This document shows positions 15,789 through 25,617 of a stretch of DNA of 64,000 nucleotides, piece by piece. A model generated the notes under the pieces. It saw only the letters and a program-made list of their open reading frames with translations, was not told the DNA's origin and searched no databases. The stretch comes from Bdellovibrionota bacterium (GTDB lineage: Bacteria > Bdellovibrionota > Bdellovibrionia > Bdellovibrionales > Bdellovibrionaceae), in contig CAUJGP010000023.1 in assembly GCA_963170155.1 (NCBI GenBank), positions 1-64,000 of the forward strand, in the 5' to 3' direction. Position 1 is the stretch's first letter; every line of letters starts with the position of its first letter. Position numbers and translations under genes: made by a program.

Positions 15789-15864
15789 GCTGGCTTAGCT
15801 CAATTGGTAGAGCAGCTGATTTGTAATCAGCAGGTTGCGGGTTCGAGTCCCATAGCCAGCTCCA
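15789..15864 (+). tRNA. tRNA-Thr(TGT)
   Basis: This 76-base cloverleaf has acceptor GCTGGCT/AGCCAGC with encoded CCA, anticodon stem CTGAT/ATCAG with anticodon TGT (reads ACA) and T-loop GGTTCGAGTCC. It is the first of four tRNAs in the order Thr-Tyr-Gly-Thr upstream of tuf, the same order as in the Escherichia coli tufB operon. Confidence 0.97.
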
Positions 15865-15890
15865 AGTTTAAAGTTGATAAGGTTTATATT

Positions 15891-15977
15891 GGAGAGATGC
15901 CCGAGTGGCTAAAGGGGGCAGACTGTAAATCTGCTGGCCTTGCGCCTACGTAGGTTCGAATCCTACTCTCTCCACCA
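15891..15977 (+). tRNA. tRNA-Tyr(GTA)
   Basis: This 87-base class II tRNA has a long variable arm. The acceptor is GGAGAGA/TCTCTCC with encoded CCA, the anticodon GTA sits within GACTGTAAATC, and the T-arm is AGGTTCGAATCCT. It decodes UAC/UAU. The cognate synthetase gene tyrS lies at about 55 kb in this window. Confidence 0.97.
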
Positions 15978-16008
15978 ATCAATTTTAGCTGGGTCCTTGT
16001 GGCTCTGG

Positions 16009-16085
16009 GCGGGAGTAGCTCAATTGGCTAGAGTATCAGCCTTCCAAGCTGAGGGTTGCGGGTTCGAGACCCGTCTCCCGCTCCA
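16009..16085 (+). tRNA. tRNA-Gly(TCC)
   Basis: This 77-base cloverleaf has acceptor GCGGGAG/CTCCCGC with encoded CCA, anticodon loop CTTCCAA (anticodon TCC, reads GGA/GGG) and T-arm GGGTTCGAGACCC. It is third in the tRNA cluster before tuf. Confidence 0.97.
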
Positions 16086-16132
16086 TTTTTTGTTGTATTG
16101 AGGTGGTGGCTTGAGTTGTTATTACCAGTAGT

Positions 16133-16207
16133 GCCCATGTGGCTCAGTGGTAGAGCACACCCTTGGTAAGGGTGAGGTCGCGGGTTCAATTCCCGCCATG
16201 GGCTCCA
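16133..16207 (+). tRNA. tRNA-Thr(GGT)
   Basis: This 75-base cloverleaf has acceptor GCCCATG/CATGGGC with encoded CCA and anticodon GGT in CCTTGGTAAGG (reads ACC/ACU). With the TGT isoacceptor it covers most Thr codons. It is followed by a 166-base AT-rich leader to tuf with no other gene. Confidence 0.97.
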
Positions 16208-16373
16208 TGTTTAATATGGGGTCCCTTGGAGCTGCTGATAATTAGGTTTTTATGATTGGAATTTTTAGAATTTAGGTTAATGATTGTTGAAGTTAATTTA
16301 AGATTAAGAGTAATTTATTAAAGTAATTAAATAAAAAGAAATCGATAGAGATTTTCTGAATGAGGAGGAATGA

Positions 16374-17564
16374 ATGTCCAAGGAAAAGTTTAACCGTTCA
16401 AAGCCACACGTAAATATTGGTACTATTGGTCACGTTGATCATGGTAAAACAACTTTGACAGCTGCGATTACAACTTGTTTGGCATCAGAGGGTAAGGCGC
16501 AAGCTCTTGCATATGATCAAATTGATAAAGCTCCTGAAGAAAAAGAGCGTGGTATTACGATTTCCACTTCTCATGTTGAGTATGAAACAGATAAGCGTCA
16601 CTACGCTCACGTAGATTGTCCTGGTCACGCGGATTATGTAAAGAATATGATTACTGGTGCTGCTCAAATGGACGGAGCAATTCTAGTGGTTTCTGCAGCT
16701 GATGGTCCTATGCCACAAACTCGTGAGCATATTCTGTTGGCTCGTCAGGTGGGGGTTCCAGCCCTTGTTGTTTTCTTAAATAAAGTTGATATGGTTCAAG
16801 ATGCTGAACTCCTTGAACTTGTGGAGTTGGAAGTGCGTGAGCTTTTATCTAAGTATGAGTTCCCTGGCGATCAGATTCCTATAGTAAAGGGTTCTGCTTT
16901 AAAAGCGTTAGAGGGTGATACTTCTGATTTGGGTCGTCCTTCTATTAGAAAACTTATGGATGCTGTTGATAGCTATATTCCACAACCTCAAAGGGCTGTT
17001 GATAAAACTTTTTTAATGCCTATCGAAGATGTTTTTTCTATTTCAGGTCGTGGTACTGTTGTAACGGGTCGAATCGAGCGCGGAATTATTAAAATCAATG
17101 AGGAAGTGGAAATTGTTGGTATTCGTCCAACACAAAAGACAACTGTGACTGGTATTGAGATGTTTAGAAAGCTTCTTGATGAGGGTCAGGCTGGCGATAA
17201 CTGTGGTTGTCTTCTTCGAGGTACTAAAAAAGAAGATGTTGAGCGAGGACAGGTTCTTGCTAAGCCTGGAACTATTAAGCCTCATAAAAAATTCAAGGCA
17301 GAAGCTTATATCTTAACAAAAGAAGAGGGCGGGCGCCACACTCCATTCTTTAATGGTTATAGGCCTCAATTCTACTTTAGAACAACAGATGTAACTGGTG
17401 TTGTTACTCTTAAGCCAGGTGTAGAAATGGTTATGCCAGGAGATAGAGTTGAGATGAATATTGAATTAATTGCTCCAATTGCCATGGAGAAAGAATTGCG
17501 TTTTGCTATTCGTGAAGGTGGCAGAACTGTGGGTGCGGGAGTTGTTGTTGAGGTTGTTGAGTAA
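16374..17564 (+). CDS. tuf: Elongation factor Tu
   Basis: EF-Tu (396 residues, normal length) carries aminoacyl-tRNA to the ribosomal A site as a ternary complex with GTP. G1 [10 protein letters not shown], the effector-region ERGITI, G3 DCPGHADY and G4 NKVDM are all intact, followed by beta-barrel domains II and III ([13 protein letters not shown]). The start is the second of two nearby ATGs, 4 bases after GAGGAGGA. It is placed in the tufB arrangement (tRNAs upstream, tRNA-Trp, secE and nusG downstream); no second copy follows fusA in this window. A terminator lies downstream. Confidence 0.98.
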   Translation: MSKEKFNRSKPHVNIGTIGHVDHGKTTLTAAITTCLASEGKAQALAYDQIDKAPEEKERGITISTSHVEYETDKRHYAHVDCPGHADYVKNMITGAAQMDGAILVVSAADGPMPQTREHILLARQVGVPALVVFLNKVDMVQDAELLELVELEVRELLSKYEFPGDQIPIVKGSALKALEGDTSDLGRPSIRKLMDAVDSYIPQPQRAVDKTFLMPIEDVFSISGRGTVVTGRIERGIIKINEEVEIVGIRPTQKTTVTGIEMFRKLLDEGQAGDNCGCLLRGTKKEDVERGQVLAKPGTIKPHKKFKAEAYILTKEEGGRHTPFFNGYRPQFYFRTTDVTGVVTLKPGVEMVMPGDRVEMNIELIAPIAMEKELRFAIREGGRTVGAGVVVEVVE

Positions 17565-17589
17565 GAAGGCAAATATAAAATAATTGATG

Positions 17590-17632
17590 ATGGGGACTTT
17601 CTGATAGGAGGTCCCCATTCGTTGTTTGTTTT
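17590..17632 (+). terminator. Terminator or attenuator after tuf
   Basis: ATGGGGAC and GTCCCCAT (17590-17597, 17611-17618) form a perfect 8-base GC-rich stem around a 13-base loop, followed by the T-rich TCGTTGTTTGTTTT. It may only partly stop transcription, since tRNA-Trp, secE and nusG follow on the same strand. Confidence 0.6.
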
Positions 17633-17708
17633 AAATGATTTCAGTTGAAAAAAATAATTAAATTGAAGTAATAAATAGTAATTGTGGTTTTTGTTTATAT
17701 GTAAAAAT

Positions 17709-17784
17709 AGGGTTGTAGCTCTAACGGTAGAGCGAAGGACTCCAAATCCTTAGGTTGTGGGTTCGAATCCCACCGGCCCTGCCA
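17709..17784 (+). tRNA. tRNA-Trp(CCA)
   Basis: This 76-base cloverleaf has acceptor AGGGTTG/CGGCCCT (two G-T wobbles), discriminator G, encoded CCA, anticodon CCA in GGACTCCAAATCC and T-arm TGGGTTCGAATCCCA. Its position between tuf and secE is common in bacteria. Confidence 0.97.
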
Positions 17785-17817
17785 AAGTTCGAGTGCATAA
17801 AGGAAGTGACATAGTTT

Positions 17818-18195
17818 ATGGATAAAACAAATCAAAAGATAATAACATTGTCCTTTGTTACCTTTTCAGTTCTAGTTGGGCTTTCGTTAAGTTTATTATT
17901 GAAAACTTTTGCGGCCTCTTTTGCTATTGTTGCTCGTATTCACAGTATCGATTTGGTTAAACATGGATTGCCAGTGGGGGTGGCTCTTATATTGTTTGCG
18001 TCGCTTCAGTTCAATAAAAAAGTGTTGGCTTGGGGAGAGGATGTAGCCCTTGAGATCAGGAAGGTTGTTTGGCCGTCAAGGAAAGATACAACAGCGATGA
18101 CAATTGTAGTTATTGTTATGGTTTTGATTTCCTCCGTGATTATTACCACCTTTGATTTTGTTTCGGGCTATTTAGTAAATTACTTAGTAAGGTAA
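17818..18195 (+). CDS. secE: Preprotein translocase subunit SecE
   Basis: SecE (125 residues) is the essential clamp subunit of the SecYEG channel. It is the long, three-membrane-segment form: two N-terminal hydrophobic helices, the conserved amphipathic motif EIRKVVWPSRKDTT (about residues 81-94) and the core C-terminal membrane helix. Its channel partner secY is in the spc operon at about 42 kb. nusG begins 9 bases downstream, the usual pairing. Confidence 0.95.
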   Translation: MDKTNQKIITLSFVTFSVLVGLSLSLLLKTFAASFAIVARIHSIDLVKHGLPVGVALILFASLQFNKKVLAWGEDVALEIRKVVWPSRKDTTAMTIVVIVMVLISSVIITTFDFVSGYLVNYLVR

Positions 18196-18204
18196 GGTGG
18201 GGTT

Positions 18205-18738
18205 GTGGAGAAAAGATGGTACATTATTAATTGTCAGACCGGGTGCGAGGCTACTGCAAAGTCAGCTATTGAAGAGCGCATTAAGTCTCAAAAGCTGGAA
18301 GAGCATTTCGGTGACATTTTGATTCCATCAGAGAGCGTTATTGCCCTTGATAAGAAGGGTCAAAAGCAAACAAAATCTCGAAAGTTTTTTCCTGGCTATA
18401 TGTTCGTTCAGATGCATTTAAATGATAAGACATGGCACCTTGTGAGGCATTCTTCTAAGGTGACCGGCTTTGTTGGGGGAAGTTCTAAGCCACCGGAAGT
18501 TCCAGAAAGTGAAGTTCTTCGTGTGACACAGCAGATGGCAGTGGGAGCAGAAAAGCCTCGGGCAAAAATAAAATTTCAAACTGGTGAAACAGTGACGGTC
18601 ATTGATGGACCTTTTAGTAATTTTAGTGGGACAGTGGAAGAAATTAATGAGGATAAGGGTAAAGTGAAAGTTCTTGTAAGTATTTTTGGAAGGCCAACTC
18701 CGGTTGAGTTGGATTTTATACAGGTGGAAAAGCATTAA
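18205..18738 (+). CDS. nusG: Transcription termination/antitermination factor NusG
   Basis: This 177-residue factor binds RNA polymerase and links it to Rho or ribosomal S10. GTG start after AAGGTGGGG. The NGN domain is complete (KRWYIINCQTGCE, FPGYMFVQMHL, SSKVTGFVGG) and a KOW motif follows (GETVTVIDGPFSNFSGTVEE). Length matches the compact two-domain form. It is co-oriented with secE; a 250-base leader then precedes rplK. Confidence 0.97.
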   Translation: MEKRWYIINCQTGCEATAKSAIEERIKSQKLEEHFGDILIPSESVIALDKKGQKQTKSRKFFPGYMFVQMHLNDKTWHLVRHSSKVTGFVGGSSKPPEVPESEVLRVTQQMAVGAEKPRAKIKFQTGETVTVIDGPFSNFSGTVEEINEDKGKVKVLVSIFGRPTPVELDFIQVEKH

Positions 18739-18938
18739 AAGCTGTCTTATAAAGATCTTCACTGTAAGGCTGTATGGAAAAAATATTGAATAAAATTTTC
18801 AATTAACATGATTAAAATAAGTAGCAGTTACGTTATATTATTGTGCTGTTTTAGATAGAGATGGTACAGGTGAGTTTTGTAACTCAATGGTATGGGTTTC
18901 GTATTTGGTATCGGAAAAGTGTTTATAAAATAAGTTCT

Positions 18939-18967
18939 AATCTAGTTCGAATAGGTCGATCTAGATT
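18939..18967 (+). promoter_or_regulatory. Leader hairpin before rplK, candidate L1 autoregulation site
   Basis: AATCTAG-T-TCGA-ATAGG-TCGA-T-CTAGATT folds into a 7+4 base-pair stem with one T-T mismatch and a 5-base loop, ending 28 bases before the rplK start. In many bacteria L1 represses the L11-L1 operon by binding a leader structure; whether this is that site is inference. The rest of the 18739-18995 gap shows no gene and no clear promoter. Confidence 0.35.
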
Positions 18968-18995
18968 TAAATAACCTCATTACTTAGGAGTGGGT

Positions 18996-19421
18996 ATGGC
19001 AAAAAAAGTAACTGGGATGGTGAAATTGCAGATACCGGCAGGGAAGGCTAATCCAGCACCTCCCGTTGGACCGGCGCTCGGGCAACATGGGGTAAACATT
19101 ATGGAGTTCTGTAAGCAGTTTAATGCTCGCACTCAGAGCATGGGTGATTCTATCGTACCCATTATTATCACTGTTTATCAGGATCGATCGTTTACTTTCA
19201 TCACTAAAACACCACCTGTTTCAAGTTTGATTAAAAAAACTTGTAAGCTGCAAAGTGGATCAAAGCAGCCGCAGAAAGATAAGGTTGGAAAAATTAAGAT
19301 GTCAGATATAAAGAATATCGGGCAGTTAAAAATTCCAGATCTAAATTGTTTAACTGTAGAATCAGCAATGTCTCAAGTGGTTGGAACAGCTCGAAGCATG
19401 GGCGTAGAAGTGATAGAGTAG
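18996..19421 (+). CDS. rplK: 50S ribosomal protein L11
   Basis: L11 (141 residues) forms the GTPase-associated centre stalk base with 23S rRNA helices 43/44. ATG 18996 after AGGAG is preferred over the in-frame GTG at 18990, giving the canonical [20 protein letters not shown] start. The proline-rich N-terminal face [20 protein letters not shown] and the C-terminal RNA-binding domain are complete. It is followed by rplA with 9 bases between stop and start. Confidence 0.98.
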   Translation: MAKKVTGMVKLQIPAGKANPAPPVGPALGQHGVNIMEFCKQFNARTQSMGDSIVPIIITVYQDRSFTFITKTPPVSSLIKKTCKLQSGSKQPQKDKVGKIKMSDIKNIGQLKIPDLNCLTVESAMSQVVGTARSMGVEVIE

Positions 19422-19430
19422 GTGAAAACT

Positions 19431-20132
19431 ATGGCAAAAAATAAAAGATATACAAAGGCAAGTAAAGTTGTTGATGCGGGAAAGCGTTATAGTTTGGAGG
19501 AGGCTTGTAAATTAGTGATCCAAACGGCAACAGCTAAGTTCGACGAATCTATTGATGTTGCAGTTAATCTTGGTGTTGATCCAAAGCAGTCTGATCAAGC
19601 TGTCCGTGGTGCAGTAGCTCTTCCTCATGGTTTAGGAAAGAACGTGCGAGTTATTGTTTTTGCAAAAGGACCTAAAGAAGCTGAGGCAAAGACAGCGGGT
19701 GCTGATTATGTTGGGGCAGAGGATTTGGTTCAGAAGATCACAGAGGGTTGGTTAGATTTTGATAAGGCTATCGCAACTCCTGATATGATGGGCTTAGTTT
19801 CAAAGGTCGCAAAGATTCTTGGGCCACGAGGTCTTATGCCGAACCCAAAAATTGGAACGGTGACAATGAATGTGGGCGAAGCTGTTGCTACGGAAAAGAA
19901 GGGTAAGCTTGATTTCAGGGTTGATAAAGCGGGTATTATTCATGCTTCAGTGGGTCGTAAGTCAATGGGAGAAGAAAAAATTCGAGACAATTTTCTTGTC
20001 TTTTTGGGGGCTGTCATGAAAGCCAAGCCAGCCTCTAGTAAGGGAATTTATCTTCAATCTATCGCTTTAGCCTCAACGATGGGACCTAGTGTTAAGATGG
20101 ATGCTCTACAGGCTTCAACCAAAACAGTTTAA
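19431..20132 (+). CDS. rplA: 50S ribosomal protein L1
   Basis: L1 (233 residues) forms the mobile L1 stalk that helps release E-site tRNA and often represses its own operon. The ATG at 19431 gives the usual MAKNKRYTKA start; a GTG 9 bases earlier is in frame but atypical. Domain II carries LGPRGLMPNPKIGTVT, the family signature. It is normal in length and is followed by a 239-base leader before rplJ. Confidence 0.98.
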   Translation: MAKNKRYTKASKVVDAGKRYSLEEACKLVIQTATAKFDESIDVAVNLGVDPKQSDQAVRGAVALPHGLGKNVRVIVFAKGPKEAEAKTAGADYVGAEDLVQKITEGWLDFDKAIATPDMMGLVSKVAKILGPRGLMPNPKIGTVTMNVGEAVATEKKGKLDFRVDKAGIIHASVGRKSMGEEKIRDNFLVFLGAVMKAKPASSKGIYLQSIALASTMGPSVKMDALQASTKTV

Positions 20133-20371
20133 TTTATTAGTTTTTAATTTGCATGGTGGTCTACAGCTATTTGTAGCCTGCTAAATGCGGTCAGAGAAAG
20201 TAGGTGTCACAAGTTTGGTGCTTGTCAGTTTAACTGTAGGCATAAAACTGTGTGACCTAAATCCTTCAAAGAGGGGGCCTACCGAGACGGGCATTGGTTT
20301 TGAGAATGGATTGTCTTTAACCTCCACCCATCCTGAATCGCATAAGATTCTATAGAAAGGAGGTCAGATAT
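20133..20371 (+). promoter_or_regulatory. Ribosomal L10 leader region
   Basis: This 239-base non-coding leader lies between rplA and rplJ, where many bacteria carry an RNA element bound by the L10-L12 complex that represses rplJL translation. Several short inverted segments are visible (for example GGTGTCACAAG with CTGTGTGACC), but no fold was computed. Assignment is mainly by position. Confidence 0.5.
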
Positions 20372-20896
20372 ATGATGACTCGCGCAGATAAAGCCAATTT
20401 AGTGAAAGATCTTGCTGAAAAGTTTAGTAAAGCTAAAGCAGCCTTTCTTGTTGATTTTAAAGGCTTGAAGGTTGAGCAAGTAACAACGCTTCGTAAGAAG
20501 CTTCATCCTGTTGAATCAGAGATGCAGGTTGTGCGAAACACTCTTGCTGTTAAGGCACTTGAAAATTATCCACAAGTTGGAAAGGTTTTTAAAGATGTTT
20601 TAAGGGGAACAAATGCTGTTGTCTTTGCTTATGGTGATGTCACAGCTTCTGCAAAGGTACTAACTACATTTGCTAAAGATGTTGAGTTACTTCAGCTTAA
20701 GATAGGTGTTATGGATAATGCAGCGCTTGATCAAGAAAAGATTAAGTATTTATCCACGCTACCAACTAAAGAAGTATTACGAGCACAATTTTTGGGATTA
20801 CTGCAAGCTCCAATGTCGAAGTTTGTAGGAACTCTCAATGCAGTCCCTAGTGGATTTGTAAGAGTATTAGCAGCTCAAAAGGAAAAATTAGGTTAA
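20372..20896 (+). CDS. rplJ: 50S ribosomal protein L10
   Basis: L10 (174 residues) anchors the L7/L12 dimers at the stalk base. The N-terminal rRNA/L11-binding domain is typical (FLVDFKGLKVEQVTTLRKKL, VVRNTLAVKAL) and the C-terminal helix binding L12 is present (KFVGTLNAVPSGFVRVLAAQ). The start is preceded by AAAGGAGG with two tandem ATG codons at 20372 and 20375; the first is at the better spacing. Confidence 0.97.
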   Translation: MMTRADKANLVKDLAEKFSKAKAAFLVDFKGLKVEQVTTLRKKLHPVESEMQVVRNTLAVKALENYPQVGKVFKDVLRGTNAVVFAYGDVTASAKVLTTFAKDVELLQLKIGVMDNAALDQEKIKYLSTLPTKEVLRAQFLGLLQAPMSKFVGTLNAVPSGFVRVLAAQKEKLG

Positions 20897-20920
20897 ATTT
20901 AAATTTTATTGGAGGTTTTT

Positions 20921-21298
20921 ATGTCACTTACAAAAGATCAAGTTATCGATTATTTATCAAGTATGCCAGTAATTGAATTGGCTGGGCTTATTAAAGATTT
21001 GGAAGAGAAGTGGGGAGTTACTGCTGCGGCTCCTGTTGCTATGGCAGCAGTTGGTGGTGGTGCTGCGGCTGCCCCTGTTGAAGAAAAAACAGCGTTTGAT
21101 GTTATTTTAACTGACGCTGGTGCTAACAAAATCAATGTGATTAAAGAAGTTCGCGCTATCACTGGTTTGGGTTTGGCGGAAGCAAAGGCTCTTGTTGAGG
21201 GGGCTCCTAAGGCTGTTAAGGAAGGAGCTTCTAAGGAAGATTCTGAGAAGTTCAAAAAGGCGCTTGAAGCAGCTGGCGCTAAAGTTCAAGTTAAGTAA
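20921..21298 (+). CDS. rplL: 50S ribosomal protein L7/L12
   Basis: This 125-residue stalk protein recruits translational GTPases. ATG 20921 follows TTGGAGG; a TTG at 20909 falls inside the ribosome site and was rejected. The N-terminal dimerisation domain, Ala/Gly-rich hinge (about residues 38-55) and C-terminal factor-binding domain ([20 protein letters not shown]) are all present. It is followed by a strong hairpin before rpoB. Confidence 0.98.
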   Translation: MSLTKDQVIDYLSSMPVIELAGLIKDLEEKWGVTAAAPVAMAAVGGGAAAAPVEEKTAFDVILTDAGANKINVIKEVRAITGLGLAEAKALVEGAPKAVKEGASKEDSEKFKKALEAAGAKVQVK

Positions 21299-21313
21299 TA
21301 GGCTTTATTTTTT

Positions 21314-21360
21314 AAGCTCTACCTTGCTAGAAGTGGGGTAGAGCTTGTATTATTTTATTT
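21314..21360 (+). terminator. Attenuator/terminator between rplL and rpoB
   Basis: AAGCTCTACC (21314-21323) pairs perfectly with GGTAGAGCTT (21337-21346) around a 13-base loop and is followed by the T-rich TATTATTTTATTTTT. A partial terminator at this place reduces rpoBC transcription relative to rplJL in E. coli; the same role is inferred here. Confidence 0.75.
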
Positions 21361-21390
21361 TTAGTCACCGTATTTGTCTAAGGAGAAAGA

Positions 21391-24300
21391 ATGGGAAATA
21401 CTCCTATCACCGCATCTAATCTTAGGATTCGAAAAACCTATGCTAAAAACAAACAGGTTATTGAAATTCCTAATTTAATTAATCTTCAAAAAAGTTCTTA
21501 TGAAGCTTTTCTTCAAAAGGATGTTGATATTGATAAAAGAGGTGAGGATGGTCTCAATGGGGTATTTCGCTCTGTTTTTCCAATCAGTGATTTTAATAAT
21601 ACGGCATCTTTGGAGTTTGTAAGTTATACGCTCGAGCCAGCAAAGTATGACGTGGACGAGTGTAGGCAGAGAGGTATGACTTATGCCGCACCCATCAAAG
21701 TTACACTTCGTTTGATCGTATTTGAGGTCAATGAAGAGACAGAAGCTAAAAATATTCGAGATGTAAAAGAGCAAGAGGTTTATTTAGGAGAAATTCCTCT
21801 CATGACGGCCAATGGCTCTTTTATTATTAATGGAACAGAGAGGGTTGTCGTTAGTCAGCTTCATCGATCTCCAGGTGTCTTTTTTGATCATGATGGGGGT
21901 AAAAATAATGCGAGTGGAAAATTAATTTATTCAGCCCGAGTTATTCCTTATCGAGGTTCTTGGTTGGATTTTGAGTTTGATCAAAAAGACTTGATTTATG
22001 TTCGCATTGATCGCCGTCGTAAATTTCCAGCAACTATTTTGTTAAAGGCCCTTGGGTATAATACGGAGCAATTATTAGAACATTTCTATGATCTCGATGA
22101 GGTTTATGTTCGTGATGGAAAATTATATCGAAAGCTAGATATTGATCGTTTATCGGGTCAGCGCGCTATCGTGGATATTTTTGATCCGAAAAATGGAGAA
22201 GCTATTGTTAAGGCAGGCCGACGTATTACTCGAGCAATAGTTAAAAAGCTCAAAGAACTTGAAGTTACAGAAGTTGAGGTAGGGGAGGCCGAATTAGAAG
22301 GCAAGGTTCTCGCTAAACCTATTATTGATGAGGAGACTGGAGAGATTGTAGCGGATGCTAACTCTGAGCTTACTAAGATTAATTTAAGGAAAGCTCTAGA
22401 GATTGGTACTACTAAATTTTATCTTATTTTTTTCGATGGATTATCTGTTGGTCCTTTTTTGCGTAACACTTTATTGGTTGATAAAATAAACACTAAAGAA
22501 GAGGCTTTGCTGGAGATTTATAAACGCTTGCGTCCTGGCGAACCCCCTACTCTTGAAGCTGTAACAGTTTTTTTTAAAAAGCTCTTTTTTGATCCTGAAA
22601 CTTATGATTTGTCAGAAGTGGGACGAATTAAAATTAATCATAAATTTGGTATTCCAATGGAGGAGTGCCCTCCTGATTATAGAATTTTAACGAATAAAGA
22701 TATTTTAGCCACTGTAAAGCAGTTGATTGATTTAAAAAATGGCCGCGGAGTTGTTGATGATATTGATCACCTCGGTAATAGGCGTGTGCGATCCGTAGGT
22801 GAGTTGTTAGAGAACCAATATCGTATTGGTCTTGTTAGAATGGAGAGAGCTATTCGTGAGAGAATGTCTCTTCAGGATGTTGAAACGATGATGCCCCATG
22901 ATTTAGTGAATGCGAAACCAGTGAATGCAGTTGTAAAAGAGTTTTTTGGAGCTTCTCAACTTTCGCAGTTCATGGATCAGACTAATCCACTTTCAGAAAT
23001 TACTCATAAAAGAAGATTATCTGCTTTGGGGCCAGGAGGCTTAACGCGAGATCGGGCTGGATTTGAAGTTCGAGACGTTCATCCCACTCACTATGGGCGT
23101 ATTTGTCCAATTGAGACTCCAGAGGGGCCAAATATTGGTTTGATTGCATCCTTAGCAACTTATGCCAGGATCAACAATTATGGCTTTATTGAAACACCTT
23201 ATCGTCGCGTGGAAACGTCCAAGGTGTCTAAAGATATTTCTTATTTATCTGCTTTAGAAGAGCAGGGTCATTTGATTGCACAAGCAACAAGAGAATCAGG
23301 AATCCATCGTGAAATTACCACTGAAAATGTAACGTGCAGAAGAGATGGAGAATATGAGGTTGTCGATAAAAATAAAGTTACATTGATGGATGTTTCTCCT
23401 AGTCAGCTTGTGTCTATTGCAGCGAGCTTAATTCCATTTTTAGAGCATGATGATGCGAATAGAGCTCTTATGGGATCCAATATGCAAAGGCAAGCCGTGC
23501 CATTGCTTCGTTCAAGAGCGCCCCTTGTAGGAACAGGTGTGGAAAAATTAGTTGCCCGTGATTCGGGAACTTCTGTTGTTGCTCAGAATGACGGTGTTAT
23601 TGAGGAGGTAGATGCTTCAAGAATTGTTATTCGTCGACTGGCAAAAGGAGGAGAAATTGGGGCTAACGTTGATATTTATAATCTTACAAAGTATCAACGT
23701 ACAAATCAAAATACTTGTTTCAATCAAAAGCCTATAGTTCAAAAGGGTGATCGTGTTTCAAAAGGGGATATTATTGCGGATGGGCCTTCTACAGAGTTGG
23801 GAGAATTAGCTCTTGGTCAAAATATCTTGGTCGCGTTTACTCCTTGGATGGGTTATAACTTTGAAGATTCTATTTTAATTAGTGAGCGGCTTCTAAAGGA
23901 AGATACTTATACATCCATTCACATTGAAGAATTTGAATGTGTTGCAAGAGATACAAAGCTAGGAAAAGAAGAGATTACTCGAGATATTGCTAATGTGGGA
24001 GAGGAAGCTCTTAAAGATCTTGATGGGTCTGGTATTATTCGTATTGGTGCAGAGGTGAAGCCAGGCTACATTTTGGTTGGTAAAGTAACGCCAAAAGGTG
24101 AAACACAACTTTCTCCTGAAGAAAAGCTATTGAGAGCTATTTTTGGTGAGAAGGCTGGAGATGTTCGAGATACGTCTTTAAGGGTTCCATCTGGTGTTTA
24201 TGGAACGGTCATTGATGCTCAGGTTTATAGCCGTGAAGGCGCTGAGCGAGACGAGCGTTTGTCCTCAATTATTGATGAAAAGAAAAAGAAGTTAGAAAAA

Positions 24301-25575
24301 GATTTATCTGTTGAGCAAAACGTTATCAAAAATAACGCAATTTCAAAACTAAAAGAGCTTCTTGTGGGTAAGACAACTCAAGGGGTATTGCTCAATGAAG
24401 ATGGGAGCGAGAAGCTTCTGACTAAAGGACAAGTTATTGTTGCGGCTGATTTGGAAACAATTCCATTTGATTTATTATCGTATATTCCATTGGATTCCGA
24501 TCTTGAGTATCAAGTTACAAAAGTACTCGATAGCGCTAGGAATCAATTAGACGCTGTGAGAATGGTTTTCGATGAGAAAATTGATCGACTTCGTAAGGGC
24601 GATGAGCTTCCTCCCGGTGTGATCAAGATGGTTAAGGTTTACGTGGCTATTCGGCGTAAACTTCAAGTGGGTGATAAGTTCGCAGGACGACATGGAAATA
24701 AGGGTGTTGTTTCGAAAGTTTTACCTGTGGAAGATATGCCATATTTAGCTGATGGAACTCCTATTGATATGGTGTTAAATCCATTGGGTGTGCCATCGCG
24801 GATGAATATCGGGCAAATTCTAGAGGTTCATTTGGGTTGGGCCGCGCATAACCTGGGCAAGCAATTATCACAACATTTAGATAATTGGAATGCTGAACAG
24901 GTTCGCAAAGAAATGACTGCTGCTTATAATGATGTTGAGATTACAGAGAAAATAGAAAAGGCCAATGAAGCATCATTGAAATCAATTGTTAACAGCGTAA
25001 AAAATGGAATTCATATTGGAACTCCTGTTTTTGATGGTGCCACTGAAGAAGATGTTAAGGGGCTTTTTGCAAAGGCTGGTTTACCAAGTACGGGTAAGAC
25101 AATTTTATTTGATGGGCGAACTGGGGTTCCATTTCAAAACCCAGTTACTGTAGGAATTATGTATATGTTAAAGCTCCATCATCTTGTTGAAGAAAAGATT
25201 CACGCTCGTTCTATTGGTCCATATTCATTAGTGTCTCAACAGCCTTTAGGAGGTAAAGCTCAGTTTGGTGGACAAAGGTTAGGTGAAATGGAAGTTTGGG
25301 CAATCGAAGCTTATGGTGCTGCTTATTCATTGCAGGAATTTCTCACGGTTAAGTCTGATGATGTTGCTGGAAGAACGCGTATGTATGAAAGTATCGTAAA
25401 GGGTGAGAATATCCTAGAGCCAGGCTTACCAGAGTCGTTTAACGTTTTGGTAAAAGAACTTCAAAGTTTAGCATTGAATGTAGAGCTGGTGGAGTCGGAT
25501 ATTCTTACAGATGCAGTAGAGGGTCCAAATGGTTCCATTCCTGAATCTGGCAGTAACACGGAAAACACTCATTAA
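21391..25575 (+). CDS. rpoB: RNA polymerase beta subunit
   Basis: The beta subunit (1394 residues) forms half of the polymerase active cleft and the rifampicin pocket. ATG after AAGGAG. The rifampicin region reads [20 protein letters not shown] and [10 protein letters not shown], that is, the sensitive wild-type residues. The catalytic-core blocks [14 protein letters not shown] and [13 protein letters not shown] and the C-terminal [18 protein letters not shown] are intact. rpoC follows after 42 bases. Lineage-specific insertions were not assessed. Confidence 0.98.
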   Translation: MGNTPITASNLRIRKTYAKNKQVIEIPNLINLQKSSYEAFLQKDVDIDKRGEDGLNGVFRSVFPISDFNNTASLEFVSYTLEPAKYDVDECRQRGMTYAAPIKVTLRLIVFEVNEETEAKNIRDVKEQEVYLGEIPLMTANGSFIINGTERVVVSQLHRSPGVFFDHDGGKNNASGKLIYSARVIPYRGSWLDFEFDQKDLIYVRIDRRRKFPATILLKALGYNTEQLLEHFYDLDEVYVRDGKLYRKLDIDRLSGQRAIVDIFDPKNGEAIVKAGRRITRAIVKKLKELEVTEVEVGEAELEGKVLAKPIIDEETGEIVADANSELTKINLRKALEIGTTKFYLIFFDGLSVGPFLRNTLLVDKINTKEEALLEIYKRLRPGEPPTLEAVTVFFKKLFFDPETYDLSEVGRIKINHKFGIPMEECPPDYRILTNKDILATVKQLIDLKNGRGVVDDIDHLGNRRVRSVGELLENQYRIGLVRMERAIRERMSLQDVETMMPHDLVNAKPVNAVVKEFFGASQLSQFMDQTNPLSEITHKRRLSALGPGGLTRDRAGFEVRDVHPTHYGRICPIETPEGPNIGLIASLATYARINNYGFIETPYRRVETSKVSKDISYLSALEEQGHLIAQATRESGIHREITTENVTCRRDGEYEVVDKNKVTLMDVSPSQLVSIAASLIPFLEHDDANRALMGSNMQRQAVPLLRSRAPLVGTGVEKLVARDSGTSVVAQNDGVIEEVDASRIVIRRLAKGGEIGANVDIYNLTKYQRTNQNTCFNQKPIVQKGDRVSKGDIIADGPSTELGELALGQNILVAFTPWMGYNFEDSILISERLLKEDTYTSIHIEEFECVARDTKLGKEEITRDIANVGEEALKDLDGSGIIRIGAEVKPGYILVGKVTPKGETQLSPEEKLLRAIFGEKAGDVRDTSLRVPSGVYGTVIDAQVYSREGAERDERLSSIIDEKKKKLEKDLSVEQNVIKNNAISKLKELLVGKTTQGVLLNEDGSEKLLTKGQVIVAADLETIPFDLLSYIPLDSDLEYQVTKVLDSARNQLDAVRMVFDEKIDRLRKGDELPPGVIKMVKVYVAIRRKLQVGDKFAGRHGNKGVVSKVLPVEDMPYLADGTPIDMVLNPLGVPSRMNIGQILEVHLGWAAHNLGKQLSQHLDNWNAEQVRKEMTAAYNDVEITEKIEKANEASLKSIVNSVKNGIHIGTPVFDGATEEDVKGLFAKAGLPSTGKTILFDGRTGVPFQNPVTVGIMYMLKLHHLVEEKIHARSIGPYSLVSQQPLGGKAQFGGQRLGEMEVWAIEAYGAAYSLQEFLTVKSDDVAGRTRMYESIVKGENILEPGLPESFNVLVKELQSLALNVELVESDILTDAVEGPNGSIPESGSNTENTH

Positions 25576-25617
25576 TTTGCAATTTGCTTTGATAGCAAGA
25601 GTTAAAAGGAGAGAACC

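Noticed and set aside
20567-20575. DnaA-box consensus inside rplJ
   Set aside because: It falls within conserved coding sequence for L10 and has no companion boxes.
20950-21255. Minus-strand ORF opposite rplL
   Set aside because: Ala/Ser/Pro-rich composition is the antisense of the L7/L12 hinge; not a gene.
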